This document shows positions 63,508 to 64,000 of a stretch of 64,000 nt of DNA, in pieces. The position numbers were made by a program, and so were the translations under genes. This stretch comes from Planctomycetota bacterium (GTDB lineage Bacteria > Planctomycetota > Planctomycetia > Pirellulales > Lacipirellulaceae): positions 62,001-126,000 of the forward strand of contig JAJDEF010000030.1 in the NCBI GenBank assembly GCA_029259945.1, written 5' to 3'. The notes under the pieces are model-generated. The model was not told the origin of the DNA and made no database searches. It saw nothing but the letters and a program-made list of their open reading frames with translations. The number at the start of each line of letters is the position of its first letter. The stretch's first letter is position 1.

Positions 63508-64000
63508 CGACCGACTCTCCATCAGAAATGTTGCCAAGCCTTTGAAACAAATCTTTGTCGACATCCATCGACACGGTCCGTACGGAACCATCAACAAACA
63601 CCGCGTTAATAACTTCAGGGTGTGAGGAGCCAAATAGACGGTCGCCGTCGCCATTGCCGATATGGTCGGGTGAGGGAGACGCATCCGTCCGTCGGATTGT
63701 GTCTTCATTCCATCCCGCGGTATATCCTTCGTTGTCGTCGTCTTGCCATTCCCCTAGGAGAGCAACATTCATTCGCTTGTCTGCTGCGAGGAGTGTATGG
63801 GATGAGCCGTCGGTAACTTGAGCTAAGCGAACTGGAACTTGTGGACTCAGCGAATCCGGGGTTCCGTCGGTTGAGGTAACAATCGCACGTCGAACGACGC
63901 CCGTCATTTCACGATTGGCAGCAGCGTAGTCGCACAGCGCATGCTTAATTTGTCCACCGGTAATCGGAGGACTGTAATTATCTTGATGCATTACCGTTTG
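63491..64000 (-). CDS. DUF1559 prepilin-like protein (3' part, cut by window edge)
   Basis: The frame is open to the window edge, so only the C-terminal 169 residues are visible (an internal ATG lies at 63991). It carries the H-X9-DG motif typical of DUF1559 proteins: HPEVINAVFVDGSV. The preceding DGSSHTLLAADKRMNVAL and the GEWQDDDNEGYTAGWNED segments fit the family. Full members start with a prepilin-type N-terminal methylation motif, which would lie outside this window. The stop overlaps the HEAT-lipoprotein start (63507) by 17 bases. The family is almost confined to planctomycetes and supports the lineage call. Confidence 0.85.
   Translation of the reverse strand, partial: QTVMHQDNYSPPITGGQIKHALCDYAAANREMTGVVRRAIVTSTDGTPDSLSPQVPVRLAQVTDGSSHTLLAADKRMNVALLGEWQDDDNEGYTAGWNEDTIRRTDASPSPDHIGNGDGDRLFGSSHPEVINAVFVDGSVRTVSMDVDKDLFQRLGNISDGESVDDLLL

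Overview
The window looks like a chromosomal segment of a planctomycete, probably of the Pirellulales type. This rests on gene content. There is the 3' end of a DUF1559 (prepilin-like, H-X9-DG) gene. PEP-CTERM proteins, a Cys-rich Lpg1974-type outer-membrane protein, a sulfatase, a stand-alone formylmethanofuran dehydrogenase subunit A gene (fhcA), a NagB/PIG-L fusion and several short proteins of apparently lineage-restricted type are also present. Long inverted intergenic repeats are frequent. Three tRNA genes (Pro-GGG, Cys-GCA, Lys-CTT) are present. I see no CRISPR array, no intact insertion sequence, no phage genes and no rRNA.

Layout. 0-10.5 kb is mostly housekeeping: a THUMP-like methyltransferase, a TIM-barrel isomerase, a VKOR-thioredoxin fusion, ppk2, the mcsA-mcsB protein-arginine kinase pair, trpE, yqgE and pyrF. 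10.7-16 kb is a compact forward operon for sugar or amino-sugar catabolism (TIM-barrel isomerase, MFS nucleoside/sugar symporter, Gfo/Idh/MocA oxidoreductase, NagB-deacetylase fusion), followed by tRNA-Pro. 16.2-23 kb holds a CAP-like secreted protein, a metal permease with an HMA domain, birA, a ferredoxin-like protein, an ABC1 kinase and rpsU. 23-26.8 kb holds two secreted or surface proteins and a kilobase of non-coding DNA with a candidate small RNA. 26.8-30.3 kb holds nadC, a ComEA-like protein and uvrB. 30.5-32.3 kb holds small unknown genes.

32.5-39.4 kb is a reverse-strand run of six genes: a LuxE/phenylacetate-CoA-ligase-like activating enzyme, an aldehyde dehydrogenase, an Fe-alcohol dehydrogenase, a PQQ-type beta-propeller, a HemW-like radical SAM protein and a GcvH-like lipoyl carrier. 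The first three could activate a carboxylate and reduce it to an alcohol. The presence of a radical SAM enzyme and a lipoyl-arm protein in the same run is the most unusual combination in the window. 40-48.7 kb holds an unknown protein overlapping an SNF2 helicase, fhcA, pyruvate kinase, an SDR and a Ca/Na exchanger. 48.9-53.4 kb is an accessory-looking block (sulfatase, two PEP-CTERM proteins, a possible truncated propeller, a small membrane protein) ending at tRNA-Lys.

53.7-64 kb is one tightly overlapping reverse-strand operon that runs off the window: DUF1559 protein, HEAT-repeat lipoprotein, three glycosyltransferases, an MsbA-like ABC exporter, a sulfotransferase and a large protein with two APH-type kinase domains. 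It reads as a pathway that builds and exports a decorated (sulfated, perhaps phosphorylated) glycoconjugate of unknown identity.

All functional calls come from reading motifs by eye; no database search was possible.
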